DNA from: DASSUW01 sp036257565
Lineage (GTDB): Bacteria > Actinomycetota > Thermoleophilia > Solirubrobacterales > Solirubrobacteraceae
DNA: 64,000 bases
Direction: 5' to 3'
Assembly (NCBI GenBank): GCA_036257565.1
Contig: DATAFH010000069.1
Location: 3,842-67,841, forward strand
The notes under the pieces were generated by a model. It searched no databases and had not been told where the DNA came from. It was given only the letters and a program-made list of their open reading frames with translations. This document shows positions 26,026-35,777 of the stretch, in pieces. The translations under genes and the position numbers were made by a program. How positions within the stretch are numbered: the first letter of the stretch is position 1; each line of letters opens with the position of its first letter.

Positions 26026-28224
26026 GTGCAATCCAAGAACCTCGCCGCGCGCGCGGGCCGCTGGAGCGCCCGCCATCGCAAGACGGCGATCTTCGGCTGG
26101 CTGGCGTTCGTGATCGTCGCGTTCATGATCGGCGGCGCCGTCGGCCAGAAGTCGATCCCAGAGGAGGACTACGGCAACGGCCAGTCGAAGGCCGCCGATC
26201 ACGCGATCGCCGACGCGAACTTCCGCGACGCCGCCGAGGAGCAGGTCCTCGTGCAGGGCAAGGGCTCCGTGAAGATCGGCGACCCAGCCTTCGAGGCCGC
26301 CGTCAACGACGTGGTCTCGCGCCTCGAGACCACCCAGCACGTCGACAAGGTCGAGTCCCCGCTCGCCCCCGGCAACGAGGGGCAGCTCTCCAAGGACGGC
26401 CGCTCCGGCCTGATCACGTTCGAGGTCCCCGGTGACGAGGACCAGGTCACCGACTTCGCGACGCCCTCGCTCGACGCGACCGCCGCGGCGCGGAGCGCCA
26501 ACCCGGACGTCTTCATCGGCCAGTTCGGCGACGCGAGCTCCGAAGAGGCGATCTCGCAGGCGTTCGAGGACGACTTCAAGAAGGCCGAGTTCCTTTCCCT
26601 CCCCATCACCCTCCTGATCCTCGTCGTCGCCTTCGGCGCCCTGGTCGCCGCCGGCGTGCCGCTCCTGCTCGGCCTCACGGCCGTGATGGCGACGCTCGGC
26701 CTGCTCGCGCCGATCAGCCAGATCGTCCCGATGGACGAGTCGGCCAGCTCGGTGATCCTGCTCGTCGGCCTCGCCGTCGGCGTCGACTACTCGATGTTCT
26801 ACCTCCGGCGCAAGATGGAGGAGCGCGACGCCGGACGCTCCAGTGAGGACGCGCTCGAGTTCGCGGCGGCCACCTCGGGCCACGCGGTGCTCGTCTCCGG
26901 CCTCACGGTGATGATTGCCATGGCCGGGATGTTCTTCGCCGGCAGCATCGTCTTCCAGGGCTTCGCGATCGGCACGATCCTCGTGGTCGCCGTGGCGGTG
27001 CTCGGCTCCCTGACCGTGCTCCCCGCCGTGCTCTCCAAGCTCGGCGACAAGGTCGAGAAGGGCCGCGTCCCGATCATCGGGCGCATGCGGCACCGCAACC
27101 ACGGCGAGTCGCGCGTGTGGAACTGGGTGCTCGACCGCGTCCTCCGCCGCCCCGTCGTCGCGCTCGTTGTCGCGGGCACGCTGCTGCTCGGCCTCAGCAT
27201 CCCGGCGCTCAGCATGAAGACCGTCAACCCCGGCGCCGCGGGCCTGCCGAAGGACCTCGAGGTCACGAAGGTCTACGACCGCATCCAGGCCGCGTTCCCC
27301 GGCGGACCGCTGCCGGCCATCGTGGCGGTCAAGGCCGACGACGTGACGAAGCCGGAGATCCAGGCCGGCATCAAGGACATGACCGAGGAGGCGCTGGCCA
27401 GCGGCCAGATGTCCAACCCCGTGACGACCACCGTGTCGCCCGACAAGACGGTCGCCGCGGTCTCGATCCCGCTCGACGGCGACGGCACCGACGACGTCTC
27501 GGAGTCCGCGCTCGCCACCCTGCGCGAGAACATCATCCCGGCCACCGTCGGGCACATCGACGGCGTCGAGGCCAACGTGACCGGCATGACCGCCGGGTCG
27601 AAGGACTTCAACGACTCCATGAAGTCCCACCTGCCGTATGTGTTCGCGTTCGTGCTCGGGCTGGCGTTCCTGCTCCTGCTCGTCACGTTCCGGTCGATCG
27701 TCGTCCCGATCAAGGCGATCGTGCTCAACCTGCTGTCCGTGGGCGCGAGCTACGGCATCCTCAAGCTCGTCTTCCAGGACGGGCACGGGGAGAGCCTGCT
27801 CGGCTTCGAGTCGACCGGCGGGATCACGTCATGGCTGCCGCTGTTCCTGTTCGTGATCCTGTTCGGCCTGTCGATGGATTACCACGTGTTCATCCTCAGC
27901 CGGATCCGCGAGGGCGTGGACCGTGGCCTGTCGACCGACAACGCGGTCGCGCAGGGCATCAAGCAGACGGCCGGCGTCGTGACCAGCGCGGCGATCGTGA
28001 TGGTCGCGGTGTTCTCGATCTTCGGCTCGCTGAGCATGATCGAGTTCAAGCAGATGGGCGTCGGCCTCGCGGTCGCGGTGCTCATCGACGCGACGATCGT
28101 GCGCGGCGTCCTGCTCCCGGCGGCGATGAAGCTGCTCGGCGACTGGAACTGGTACCTGCCGAAGCGGCTGCGCTGGCTGCCGAAGGTGGCGCACGAGCCT
28201 TCGGTCGAGCCCGCTCGGGCGTAG
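26026..28224 (+). CDS. MMPL-family RND transporter
   Basis: 732 residues with the RND layout: helix 1 near residue 22, a periplasmic domain, helices 2-6 (LPITLLILVVAFGALVAAGV, GLAVGVDYSMFYLRRKMEER), a second helix-plus-loop-plus-five-helix half with FGLSMDYHVFILSRIREG. The paired DYSMFY and DYHVFI segments are the MMPL proton-relay motif. MMPL proteins export lipids or hydrophobic compounds; the cargo cannot be read. GTG 26026 has GGAGG 8 bases upstream; an earlier in-frame start would add a non-membrane leader. No regulator is coupled. Confidence 0.92.
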   Translation: MQSKNLAARAGRWSARHRKTAIFGWLAFVIVAFMIGGAVGQKSIPEEDYGNGQSKAADHAIADANFRDAAEEQVLVQGKGSVKIGDPAFEAAVNDVVSRLETTQHVDKVESPLAPGNEGQLSKDGRSGLITFEVPGDEDQVTDFATPSLDATAAARSANPDVFIGQFGDASSEEAISQAFEDDFKKAEFLSLPITLLILVVAFGALVAAGVPLLLGLTAVMATLGLLAPISQIVPMDESASSVILLVGLAVGVDYSMFYLRRKMEERDAGRSSEDALEFAAATSGHAVLVSGLTVMIAMAGMFFAGSIVFQGFAIGTILVVAVAVLGSLTVLPAVLSKLGDKVEKGRVPIIGRMRHRNHGESRVWNWVLDRVLRRPVVALVVAGTLLLGLSIPALSMKTVNPGAAGLPKDLEVTKVYDRIQAAFPGGPLPAIVAVKADDVTKPEIQAGIKDMTEEALASGQMSNPVTTTVSPDKTVAAVSIPLDGDGTDDVSESALATLRENIIPATVGHIDGVEANVTGMTAGSKDFNDSMKSHLPYVFAFVLGLAFLLLLVTFRSIVVPIKAIVLNLLSVGASYGILKLVFQDGHGESLLGFESTGGITSWLPLFLFVILFGLSMDYHVFILSRIREGVDRGLSTDNAVAQGIKQTAGVVTSAAIVMVAVFSIFGSLSMIEFKQMGVGLAVAVLIDATIVRGVLLPAAMKLLGDWNWYLPKRLRWLPKVAHEPSVEPARA

Positions 28225-28246
28225 TCGAACCCCCCACCTGCCTGGA

Positions 28247-28277
28247 CGTGGAGCCCGCCGAGTCGGCGGGCTCCACG
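28247..28277 (+). terminator. terminator after MMPL gene
   Basis: GTGGAGCCCGCC and GGCGGGCTCCAC form a perfect 12-bp stem (14 with the next A-T/G-C pairs) around a GAGTC loop, 23 bases after the MMPL stop. The 3' side reads GCATTTCC, a weak T run. It also precedes the phosphofructokinase gene, so it probably separates the two transcripts. Confidence 0.7.
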
Positions 28278-28299
28278 CATTTCCGCTTTGCTTCGCGCC

Positions 28300-29334
<1,035 letters not shown>

Positions 29335-29343
29335 CGTCGGCAT

Positions 29344-29736
29344 ATGTTCCGACAGGGCCCCATCCCGGCGTTCGTGCACGGACTGCTCGAGTACGCGGCC
29401 GGGGTGCTGCTGATCGCCGCGCCGTTCCTCTTCACGTTCGACTCCGACACGGCGACCGCGGTCTCGATCGTGGCGGGGGTGGCGGTCCTGATCGTCGCCG
29501 CGTCGACGGCCATGTCGACCGGCCTCATCAAGTCGATCCCCGTGCACGCGCACGTGATCCTCGACTACGCGCTCGCGGCCCTCCTGATCGCGTCGCCGTT
29601 CCTGTTCGGCTTCGACGACGACGGGACCGCGACGGCGTTCTTCATCGTCCTTGGCGTCCTGCACCTGCTGATCACGATCGCCACGAGGTTCATCCGCGAG
29701 GAGGAGCCGCGCCGGCGGCGGTCGGCGACGAGCTAG
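29344..29736 (+). CDS. four-helix SPW-repeat-like membrane protein
   Basis: 130 residues made of two similar pairs of helices: each has xHxxLEYAAG/ILDYALA, a hydrophobic run ending A[AS]PFLF[TG]F, an acidic DSDT/DDDGT loop and a second helix. This looks like the SPW (AAPFLF-type) repeat found in small actinobacterial membrane proteins of unknown function. The positively charged tail (EEPRRRRSATS) should be cytoplasmic. The stop TAG and the stop of the convergent FemAB-like gene share the palindrome CTAG. Confidence 0.7.
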   Translation: MFRQGPIPAFVHGLLEYAAGVLLIAAPFLFTFDSDTATAVSIVAGVAVLIVAASTAMSTGLIKSIPVHAHVILDYALAALLIASPFLFGFDDDGTATAFFIVLGVLHLLITIATRFIREEEPRRRRSATS

Positions 29737-30872
29737 GCGCCCCGGCCGAGGAGCCGGTGCGCCGCGGAGTGCATCCCGGCGAGCCGGGGCGCGGCGAGGC
29801 GGACAGCGGGGCGCAAGGCGAGGTTCGGCGAGTTGTCGACGGCGCCCGGCAGCACCCGCGCATGGCCGCCGAAGCCGAGCTTGTACTCCGATACGCCGCC
29901 TCGAGCCGCTTCGGGGATCTCCTCCCCGGCGGCGAGCGCGCGGGCGACCGGCGGCGAGATGCCGTCGAAGTCGAACGCCTGATAGCCATGCTCGCGGCCC
30001 CAGCGCATGGCGGCCCAGTCGAGCGCGGTGTTCGGACGCACCCCGCTCCGCACCTGCCCGGACCAGCCGCCGGCCTTGGCCGTGACGCAGTCGTTGAAGC
30101 CGATGTAGAGGTGCGCCGCGAGCAGCTCGCCGTCCATCTCGCCGAGCAGGAACAGCGCCTGGTCGCGGGCGGCGAAGACCCGCCACATCGTCGCGTAGTA
30201 CTGGATCGGGTACTGGTCGAAGCCCTGGCGGACGGCGGTGGAGGCGATCATCCCGTGCAGCGCGGGGAGGTCGTCGACGCCACCCACGCGGATCTCCAGG
30301 CCGCGCTCGACCGACTGGCGGGCGCCGCGGCGCGTGGAGCGCCGCATGCCGGCCAGGATCTCCGCCTCGGGCCGGTCGAGGGACACGCGGACCGTGGCGC
30401 TCGGCGCCGCCTCGACCGCGCTCGGTGCCCAGCCGCGCGCCAGCAGCGCATCGACGAGGTCCGGGCGGTCGACCGGCGGCTGGAGCTTCACGTAGCGGAT
30501 CCGCCGCGCGCGGCCGAGGGCCATCACTGCGTCGAGGACGGCGTCGAGCAGACGCGGGTCGGGCCTCGCGAGCACCGGACCGCGAGCCGCAAATGCGACT
30601 GCGCCGAACCGGTTGACGCTGCGCGTCACGAGCTGCACGCCGCCGACGATTCCGTCCTGGTCGCGGACGACGACGCGCACCGCGTGCCACCCCAGCGAGC
30701 GCTTGACCTCCGCCCACAGCGAGGACTGTGCGTGGTGGCCGCCGGGGGTTGCCTCGAGGAAGGCGTCCCAGGCGGGATCCTCCCGGGCGTCGTGGAGCGC
30801 GGCGACGTGGTAGCTCTCGGCGATCGGCTGATCACCACTCGGACCGGCCTCGTTCAGGGCGGTTGCGGCCAT
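29733..30872 (-). CDS. FemAB/FemX-like aminoacyltransferase (GNAT fold)
   Basis: 379 residues. DPAWDAFLEATPGGHHAQSSLWAEV at the N-terminus (given in part), the central KLQPP and RSTRRGARQSVERG segments, and a second GNAT half with LLAAHLYIGF and YQAFDFDGISPP match Fem/lipid II:glycine glycyltransferases, which add amino acids from aminoacyl-tRNA to peptidoglycan stem peptides. In actinobacteria related proteins also act on other acceptors, so the substrate is unsure. Start ATG 30872 fits family length; ATG 30962 is in frame, and its TGATG overlap with the LtrA gene stop suggests coupled translation of a longer form. Both are possible. Confidence 0.78.
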   Translation of the reverse strand: MAATALNEAGPSGDQPIAESYHVAALHDAREDPAWDAFLEATPGGHHAQSSLWAEVKRSLGWHAVRVVVRDQDGIVGGVQLVTRSVNRFGAVAFAARGPVLARPDPRLLDAVLDAVMALGRARRIRYVKLQPPVDRPDLVDALLARGWAPSAVEAAPSATVRVSLDRPEAEILAGMRRSTRRGARQSVERGLEIRVGGVDDLPALHGMIASTAVRQGFDQYPIQYYATMWRVFAARDQALFLLGEMDGELLAAHLYIGFNDCVTAKAGGWSGQVRSGVRPNTALDWAAMRWGREHGYQAFDFDGISPPVARALAAGEEIPEAARGGVSEYKLGFGGHARVLPGAVDNSPNLALRPAVRLAAPRLAGMHSAAHRLLGRGA

Positions 30873-30961
30873 CCTCGGTGCAGCAACGGAGCGAACGCAC
30901 CCGCTCTTGTGTGCCCGCTGAACATTTCCGGCGGCGGCCAAACCCGGCGCGGTGACGTCCA

Positions 30962-32149
30962 TCAACGCCCGATCCGCTCCGCCCGGATGCGCCGACGCGC
31001 CTCCGCGTAGCGCACGACCTCGTACGTGATGAGCAGGACGGAGACCGCGAGCAGGATCGCGAGCGTGGCGACTCCGGCGATTTCGGTCGCGAGCGGGATC
31101 ACCGCGAGGCAGGCGGCAGCGGCGAGGATCCGCGGCCAGCTGATGGTTCCGACGTTGCGCAGCCGGAACGCGACGTGGGCGAGCAGATACAGCGCCAGTC
31201 CGCCGCCGAGCGCCGTCGCCGGCATGTCCTTGAGTGGGTCGCCGGCATGCTCGAGCACCTTCTTGACGCCGAGGGCGAACAGCACGATGCCGCCGACCAT
31301 CGGCAGGTGCAGGAGCGCGTACGAGTCGCGTGCCATGCGTAGCTGCTCGACGCCGACCGCCTCCATGAAGCGATGCTCGGCGACGACTGCGACGACGTCG
31401 AAGTACGCCCACCACAGCGCGCACGCGATGCCGACCGCGAGCAGGGCGGCCAGCACCTCGCGGGATCCGAGCTCGACGCCCTCGGCGCCGACGCCGATCG
31501 CCACGATCGACTCGCCGAAGGCGATGATGACCACGAGCGAGAAGCGCTCGGCGAAGTGCCTGGCGTGGACGTGCCAGCCCTTCGACCCCTGGGCGAGCAC
31601 GATGCCGTAGTCGAGCACGACCGCGAGGATCCAGAGCAGGTCGCGCGTGGTTCCCTCGAACGCGGCGCTAGCCAGGATGATCAGCCCGGCACCCGGGATC
31701 AGCGAGAGCACGAGCGACAGGACGGCGCGGGCGAGCGCCGGATCGCCGCGGGCGGCGAGCGCGAACAGCGTGGCGTGCAGCACCCGCACCGCCAGGTAGC
31801 CGAGGCCCCAGAGGACGCCGTCGTCCTCGAACGCGCCCGGGGTGGCGAGCGCCACCACGAGCATGGCCGCCATCGCCGCGAACATGACCAGCCGCGGGAG
31901 GACGAGCTCGGGGTCGACCGTGCTCGTCAGCCACGCGTAGCCCGACCACGCCCACCACATGATCGCCAGCACCACGAGGCCGCGGCCGAGCTGCGCGAAG
32001 GTCGGGTCCTCGGCCAGGAAGGCGGTGACCTGCGTGAGCGCGAAGACGAAGACGAGGTCGAAGAACAGCTCGAGCGGCGAGACCGTGGCCTCGCGCGGGT
32101 CGGCCCGCACCAACCCGCGGCCGCGACTTTCCTCGACGGTCGTGCTCAT
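30962..32149 (-). CDS. ltrA: low-temperature-requirement protein A family membrane protein
   Basis: 395 residues, about ten membrane helices. The N-terminus TVSPLELFFDLVFVFALTQ and the LVVLAIMWWAWSGYAWLT stretch, along with FAERFSLVVIIAFGESIVAIG, are LtrA signatures. LtrA was named from Listeria mutants unable to grow in the cold; the chemical role is not known. TAAGGT 6 nt before ATG 32149 indicates a leaderless mRNA. The stop overlaps a potential start of the FemAB-like gene (TGATG). Confidence 0.92.
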   Translation of the reverse strand: MSTTVEESRGRGLVRADPREATVSPLELFFDLVFVFALTQVTAFLAEDPTFAQLGRGLVVLAIMWWAWSGYAWLTSTVDPELVLPRLVMFAAMAAMLVVALATPGAFEDDGVLWGLGYLAVRVLHATLFALAARGDPALARAVLSLVLSLIPGAGLIILASAAFEGTTRDLLWILAVVLDYGIVLAQGSKGWHVHARHFAERFSLVVIIAFGESIVAIGVGAEGVELGSREVLAALLAVGIACALWWAYFDVVAVVAEHRFMEAVGVEQLRMARDSYALLHLPMVGGIVLFALGVKKVLEHAGDPLKDMPATALGGGLALYLLAHVAFRLRNVGTISWPRILAAAACLAVIPLATEIAGVATLAILLAVSVLLITYEVVRYAEARRRIRAERIGR

Positions 32150-32155
32150 GACGTG

Positions 32156-32161
32156 ACCTTA
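32156..32161 (-). promoter_or_regulatory. -10 hexamer TAAGGT, 6 nt before ATG of ltrA
   Basis: Read on the minus strand, TAAGGT is followed by CACGTC and then ATG 32149. The TANNNT-N6-ATG layout fits leaderless transcription. The following 32162-32362 holds no gene I can support. Confidence 0.5.
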
Positions 32162-32362
32162 GCCCGCAGCCGGAGCGGGCCGATGACACCATCGGCGCGT
32201 CCGCGTTCGGCCGGTCACCGCCGCGGATCGTCCCGTTCATGGAGCGGATGAAGCTGACCGCGGCGTTCCCGCATCCGCCGGCGGCTCATGGCGGTCACGC
32301 TCTAGCGGAACGCTGTAGCTGCGCGTAGGGTTGGCTCACCACAGGCCCTCCGGAGGGTTGCC

Positions 32363-32542
32363 ATGGGCGAGCGGAAAGAATCGAAGTTCGGTTGGGCTGA
32401 GCGCAGGCGCGAAAAGAAGCGTCTCAAGCTCGAGCGAAAGGGGGATTCGCCCCAGAAGCAAAGCGAGCGCAAGCGGCCTGCCGACCAGCCGACGCCCGAG
32501 CAGAACACGCGCCGCGCCGGATACGGACAAATCGGGTTCTAA
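32363..32542 (+). CDS. small basic protein, 59 residues
   Basis: ATG 32363 has CGGAGGG 5 bases upstream. The chain is Lys/Arg-rich (WAERRREKKRLKLERKGD) with a Pro/Gln-rich middle and a short aromatic end RRAGYGQIGF. No known domain; the basic helix suggests nucleic-acid or membrane-surface binding. The use of AAA/GAA codons (ERKESKF) is less GC-biased than neighbours. It is 9 bases from the 3' end of tRNA-Val. Confidence 0.6.
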   Translation: MGERKESKFGWAERRREKKRLKLERKGDSPQKQSERKRPADQPTPEQNTRRAGYGQIGF

Positions 32543-32551
32543 GCCGGTAGG

Positions 32552-32625
32552 TGGGCGGTCGCGGACTCGAACCGCGGACCTCCTGCGTGTAAAGCAGGCG
32601 CTCTGACCAGCTGAGCTAACCGCCC
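32552..32625 (-). tRNA. tRNA-Val (TAC)
   Basis: 74 nt on the minus strand: acceptor GGGCGGT/ACCGCCC, anticodon stem CCTGC/GCAGG with loop TTTACAC (anticodon TAC), T arm with GCGGTTCGAGTCCGC. CCA is not encoded. Confidence 0.95.
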
Positions 32626-32640
32626 GGATCGCCGAGGATG

Positions 32641-34446
32641 CTAGTCGCGCCCCGAGACGAGGGGCAGGAGCAGCTTGCTGCCCCGCGGCTCGAGCGAGAG
32701 CTTGGTCCCCGGCTGCGGCCGGATCGTGTAGTCGTGGTCGGTCGAGACGACGACGAGCCCGATCCGGTGGCCGGCCGCGAACACGTAGTCGTCGGGCTGC
32801 ATGTCCCACTTGAGCCGGTACGCCTTGCCCGGCCGCACGCGCTGGCTGCGCCCCGCGCTCGAGCGGTTCTGCGGGTCGAGCCAGCCGCGCGTGACCATCA
32901 CCGGTGCGCGCGAGCTGTAGTCGACGAGCACGGCGGTGAGGTTGGCGGCGGTGCGGCTCTCGATCGCCAGCTTCAGGCTCACCAACGGCGTGCCGCTGAG
33001 GCGCGCCGTGGTCGAGAGCGGCTTGGTGAGGTAGGCGAGCCGGTTCGGGTGGTCCGCCTCGGGGTTCTGGATCAGCTCATCGTCGGTGTCGAGCTCGCGG
33101 CCGCGGTCGACGAACGTCTGCGCCCGGCGCGAGCCGCGCGGGCCGCGCGTGGCGAGGCCGCCGGACGAGGACAGCCACAGGCGCGTCGTGCGCGCGCCCC
33201 TGGCCGGCCATTCCGATTCGGTCGTGTACGCGCCGTCCTCGCGCTGGAGCGTCACGCGCGGCTCGGCCATGATCCCGTTCTGGACTCCGAAGAGCCAGGC
33301 GTCGAACCAGCGGTTCTCGGTGACCTTGTAGTTCGTGGTGCCCCGGGGGCCGCCGTGGCCGCCGTTGTGCAGCCACAGCTTGCGCGGCACGCGCAGGCGC
33401 TCCCACCAGGAGGCGAACGCCTTGGTCTTGACGTTCCAGTCGTTGAGGCCGTGCACGACGAAGACGCTTGCCCTCACGTGCCGCGCGCGATGCACGTAGT
33501 CGCGCTGGTGCCAGAACGAGCTGTAGTCCCCGGTCTCGCGATCCTGCCGGGCGATGAGCTTGCGGCGCACCGCCGCGCAAGTGGTCTGCATGCGGGCGGC
33601 AATGAAGTCCGCGAGCACGTCGGTGTCCTCGCCGAGGTACTCGTTGTCGCCCACGCCCTGGGTGTTCGAGTGGGGCGCGACGACGAGTCCGTTGGCGCGG
33701 TAGTAGTCGTACCAGGAGGAGATCGCCGAGACGGGGATGATCGTGCGCAGGCCCTCCACGCCGGTGGTCGCCACCTGGTTGGGCAGCGTGCCGTTGTAGG
33801 AGACGCCGGTCATGCCGACGTCTCCGGTCGTCCAGTCGGCGCGCACCGGGTTGCCGTCGACGTCATAGCCACGCACGCGGCCGTTGAGCCAGTCGATCAC
33901 GGCCTTGGTCCCCTGCGTCTCCCACGGGCCGCCGATGTCCGGGCAGCCGTCCGAGTTGAAGGTGCCGATGCTCTCGCCGAGCACGACCGCGTAGCCGCGC
34001 GGGACGTAGTAGTTGTCGAGGCTCGACCCAGGGAGGTCGCCGCGGGCGGAGGCGGAGGCGGCCAGCGCGCGGCGGAACTGCGATCCGCGCTCCTGCGGGA
34101 GCTGGTCGACGTCGACGGGATGGTTGACGGCGTTCCCGAGGTCGCCGCGGTACGGGCTGTGCTCGAAGATCACGGGGACCTCGATGCCCTGCGTGCTCGT
34201 CTCCGCCGGGCGGCTGATGCGGATGCGAACGCGGTCGTTGCGCCCGTCGGCGTCGGTGTCGAGCTTCGTCTGGACGTAGACCGTCTCCTCGATCGCGTCC
34301 TCGAACGCGAACTGCGGCTGCGTGACGCCGTCCTGGACGTTGAGCCACGGAGGCGGCTGCGGGGTCGCGGCCACGGCGGCGGGAGCGACGGCCGCCAGCG
34401 TGGCGACCGCTGCGGCGGCAGCGACCAGATGACGACGTGACAGCAT
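32641..34446 (-). CDS. secreted X-Pro dipeptidyl-peptidase (S15/CocE) family hydrolase
   Basis: 601 residues. Signal peptide (AAAVATLAAVAPAAVA) at the N-terminus. The alpha/beta-hydrolase core has the nucleophile Ser216 in MTGVSYNGTL, the acid in VHGLNDWNVK and the His in NGGHGGPRG; the C-terminal half is the jelly-roll domain of S15 enzymes (AGHRIGLVVVSTDHDYTI). Members cut X-Pro dipeptides or hydrolyse esters and antibiotic acyl groups; the exact substrate cannot be read. ATG 34446 has GGGGAGGGG 6 bases upstream and begins a proper signal peptide; an earlier start would precede it by 17 residues. Ends 15 bases before tRNA-Val. Confidence 0.87.
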   Translation of the reverse strand: MLSRRHLVAAAAAVATLAAVAPAAVAATPQPPPWLNVQDGVTQPQFAFEDAIEETVYVQTKLDTDADGRNDRVRIRISRPAETSTQGIEVPVIFEHSPYRGDLGNAVNHPVDVDQLPQERGSQFRRALAASASARGDLPGSSLDNYYVPRGYAVVLGESIGTFNSDGCPDIGGPWETQGTKAVIDWLNGRVRGYDVDGNPVRADWTTGDVGMTGVSYNGTLPNQVATTGVEGLRTIIPVSAISSWYDYYRANGLVVAPHSNTQGVGDNEYLGEDTDVLADFIAARMQTTCAAVRRKLIARQDRETGDYSSFWHQRDYVHRARHVRASVFVVHGLNDWNVKTKAFASWWERLRVPRKLWLHNGGHGGPRGTTNYKVTENRWFDAWLFGVQNGIMAEPRVTLQREDGAYTTESEWPARGARTTRLWLSSSGGLATRGPRGSRRAQTFVDRGRELDTDDELIQNPEADHPNRLAYLTKPLSTTARLSGTPLVSLKLAIESRTAANLTAVLVDYSSRAPVMVTRGWLDPQNRSSAGRSQRVRPGKAYRLKWDMQPDDYVFAAGHRIGLVVVSTDHDYTIRPQPGTKLSLEPRGSKLLLPLVSGRD

Positions 34447-34508
34447 CGAACCCCTCCCCTGGTTGATGCCCATACCGTAGCTCGCGAATGCGATCATGGG
34501 CTCGGGGC

Positions 34509-35261
34509 ATGGACCTTGGGATCCGGGACAGGGTGGCGCTGGTCACCGGCGCGTCGAAGGGGATCGGCCGTGGCATCGCCGAGGCGCTGGTGGCCGAGGG
34601 CGCGCGGGTGGCGATCGCTTCGCGGTCGCCTGAGCGGGTGTCCGCGGCGGCGTCGGAGATCGGCGCGCGCGGCTACCCGTTCGACGCGGGCGAGCTCGAT
34701 GCGGTGGGGCCGCTGCTCGGCCAGGTCGAGTCGGACCTCGGTCCGATCGACATCTACGTGGCCAACACCGGCGGGCCGCCCGGCGGCCCCGATCCGCTGG
34801 GCTTCACGCGCGAGCAGTGGGAGGCGGCGCACCGGACGCTCGTGCTCTCGCCGATGGCGATCCTGGAGCGGCTCCTGCCCGGGATGCGCTCGCGCGGCTT
34901 CGGCCGGGTGCTTGCGATCGGCTCGATCGCCGTCATCGAGCCGGTCGACAACCTGCAGCTCTCGAACGCCCACCGGCCGGGCCTGGTCGCAGCGTTCAAG
35001 GTCCTCGCTCGCCACGCGGCGGCCGACAACGTCACGCTCAACCACATCCACCCGGGTCAGATCGCGACCGACCGGATCTTCAGCACTGCCGGCGGGCGCG
35101 AGGCCGCCGAGGCCCGGGCCCGCGAGGCAGTCCCCGCCGGCCGCCTCGGCACCGTCGAGGAGATCGCCGCCGCGGCCGCCTTCCTCTGCTCGGCCCCCGC
35201 GAGCTACATCACGGGCACGAGCCTGCTCGTCGACGGCGGCCTGTCGCGCAGCGTGACCTGA
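34509..35261 (+). CDS. short-chain dehydrogenase/reductase lacking the usual Tyr-Lys pair
   Basis: 250 residues. The Rossmann motif TGASKGIG, the NAG-like ANTGGPP, Ser in AIGSIAVIE and C-terminal FLCSAPASYITGTSLLVDGG are SDR features. At the catalytic YxxxK the sequence is SNAHR (in QLSNAHRPGLVAAFK), so both Tyr and Lys are replaced by Ser and Arg. The fold and NADP site (Arg after the first strands, IASRS) remain. Such atypical SDRs occur in actinobacteria; activity may be absent or use other residues. ATG 34509; no ribosome-binding site is clear. tRNA-Glu follows after 24 bases. Confidence 0.85.
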   Translation: MDLGIRDRVALVTGASKGIGRGIAEALVAEGARVAIASRSPERVSAAASEIGARGYPFDAGELDAVGPLLGQVESDLGPIDIYVANTGGPPGGPDPLGFTREQWEAAHRTLVLSPMAILERLLPGMRSRGFGRVLAIGSIAVIEPVDNLQLSNAHRPGLVAAFKVLARHAAADNVTLNHIHPGQIATDRIFSTAGGREAAEARAREAVPAGRLGTVEEIAAAAAFLCSAPASYITGTSLLVDGGLSRSVT

Positions 35262-35285
35262 GCGCTCCTAGACTGTCCTGCCCGC

Positions 35286-35357
35286 GCCCCCATGGTGTAA
35301 CGGTTAGCACGCGAGATTTTCAATCTCGTAGCGCGAGTTCGACTCTCGCTGGGGGTA
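35286..35357 (+). tRNA. tRNA-Glu (TTC)
   Basis: 72 nt: acceptor GCCCCCA/TGGGGGT (first pair G-U), D arm with GTAACGGTTAGC, anticodon stem CGAGA/TCTCG with loop TTTTCAA (anticodon TTC), T arm CGAGTTCGACTCTCG. CCA is not encoded. The 3' end abuts the stop codon of the convergent VOC gene. Confidence 0.95.
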
Positions 35358-35777
35358 TCAGGTCCAGCGGAAGAAGCTGATGAGGTTGCCGTCGCGGTCG
35401 AGCGTCGCGAACTCGCGGGTGCCGAAGTCGGTGGTGCTGATGCCGTCTCGGTTGACCGGGTGGAGGACTCCGCTCGACTCGAGCTCGGCGTACAGCGCGT
35501 CGACGTCGGCGACCTCGATGCGGCAGCTCGCGGTGCCGGACAGGAACGACTCGGCGCCCGAGCAGATCGGACGCTCGGTGAGGTCGGAGCGGGCGCGCCA
35601 GTCGTCGTCGGTCGCTCCCCAGAGGTGCAGTACCGCGTCGTCGCGCCCTATGACCGCGAAGTCGTCCGTCTCGTGCGGCGACTCGAAGCCGAACCGCTCG
35701 CGGTAGTAGGCCACCGCCGCCCGCACGTCGCGGACCGGGAGGGCGGGGATCGTGCGGTGCAGGCCCGCGGAGGTCAT
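35358..35777 (-). CDS. VOC-superfamily (glyoxalase/bleomycin resistance-like) protein
   Basis: 139 residues. HRTIPALPVRDVRAAVAYYRERFGF and VADVDALYAEL with FATLDRDGNLISFFR are typical for the VOC fold; the last metal-ligand Glu is not obvious (DGNLISF), so metal-dependent catalysis is unsure. Members bind bleomycin-type drugs or isomerise glyoxal adducts. ATG 35777 overlaps the TGA of the small membrane protein upstream (ATGA), so both are made together. The stop touches the 3' end of tRNA-Glu. Confidence 0.82.
   Translation of the reverse strand: MTSAGLHRTIPALPVRDVRAAVAYYRERFGFESPHETDDFAVIGRDDAVLHLWGATDDDWRARSDLTERPICSGAESFLSGTASCRIEVADVDALYAELESSGVLHPVNRDGISTTDFGTREFATLDRDGNLISFFRWT

Noticed and set aside
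32239..32304. Short plus-strand frame MERMKLTAAFPH... before the 59-residue gene
   Set aside because: 22 codons without ribosome-binding site or recognisable homology; cannot be supported.
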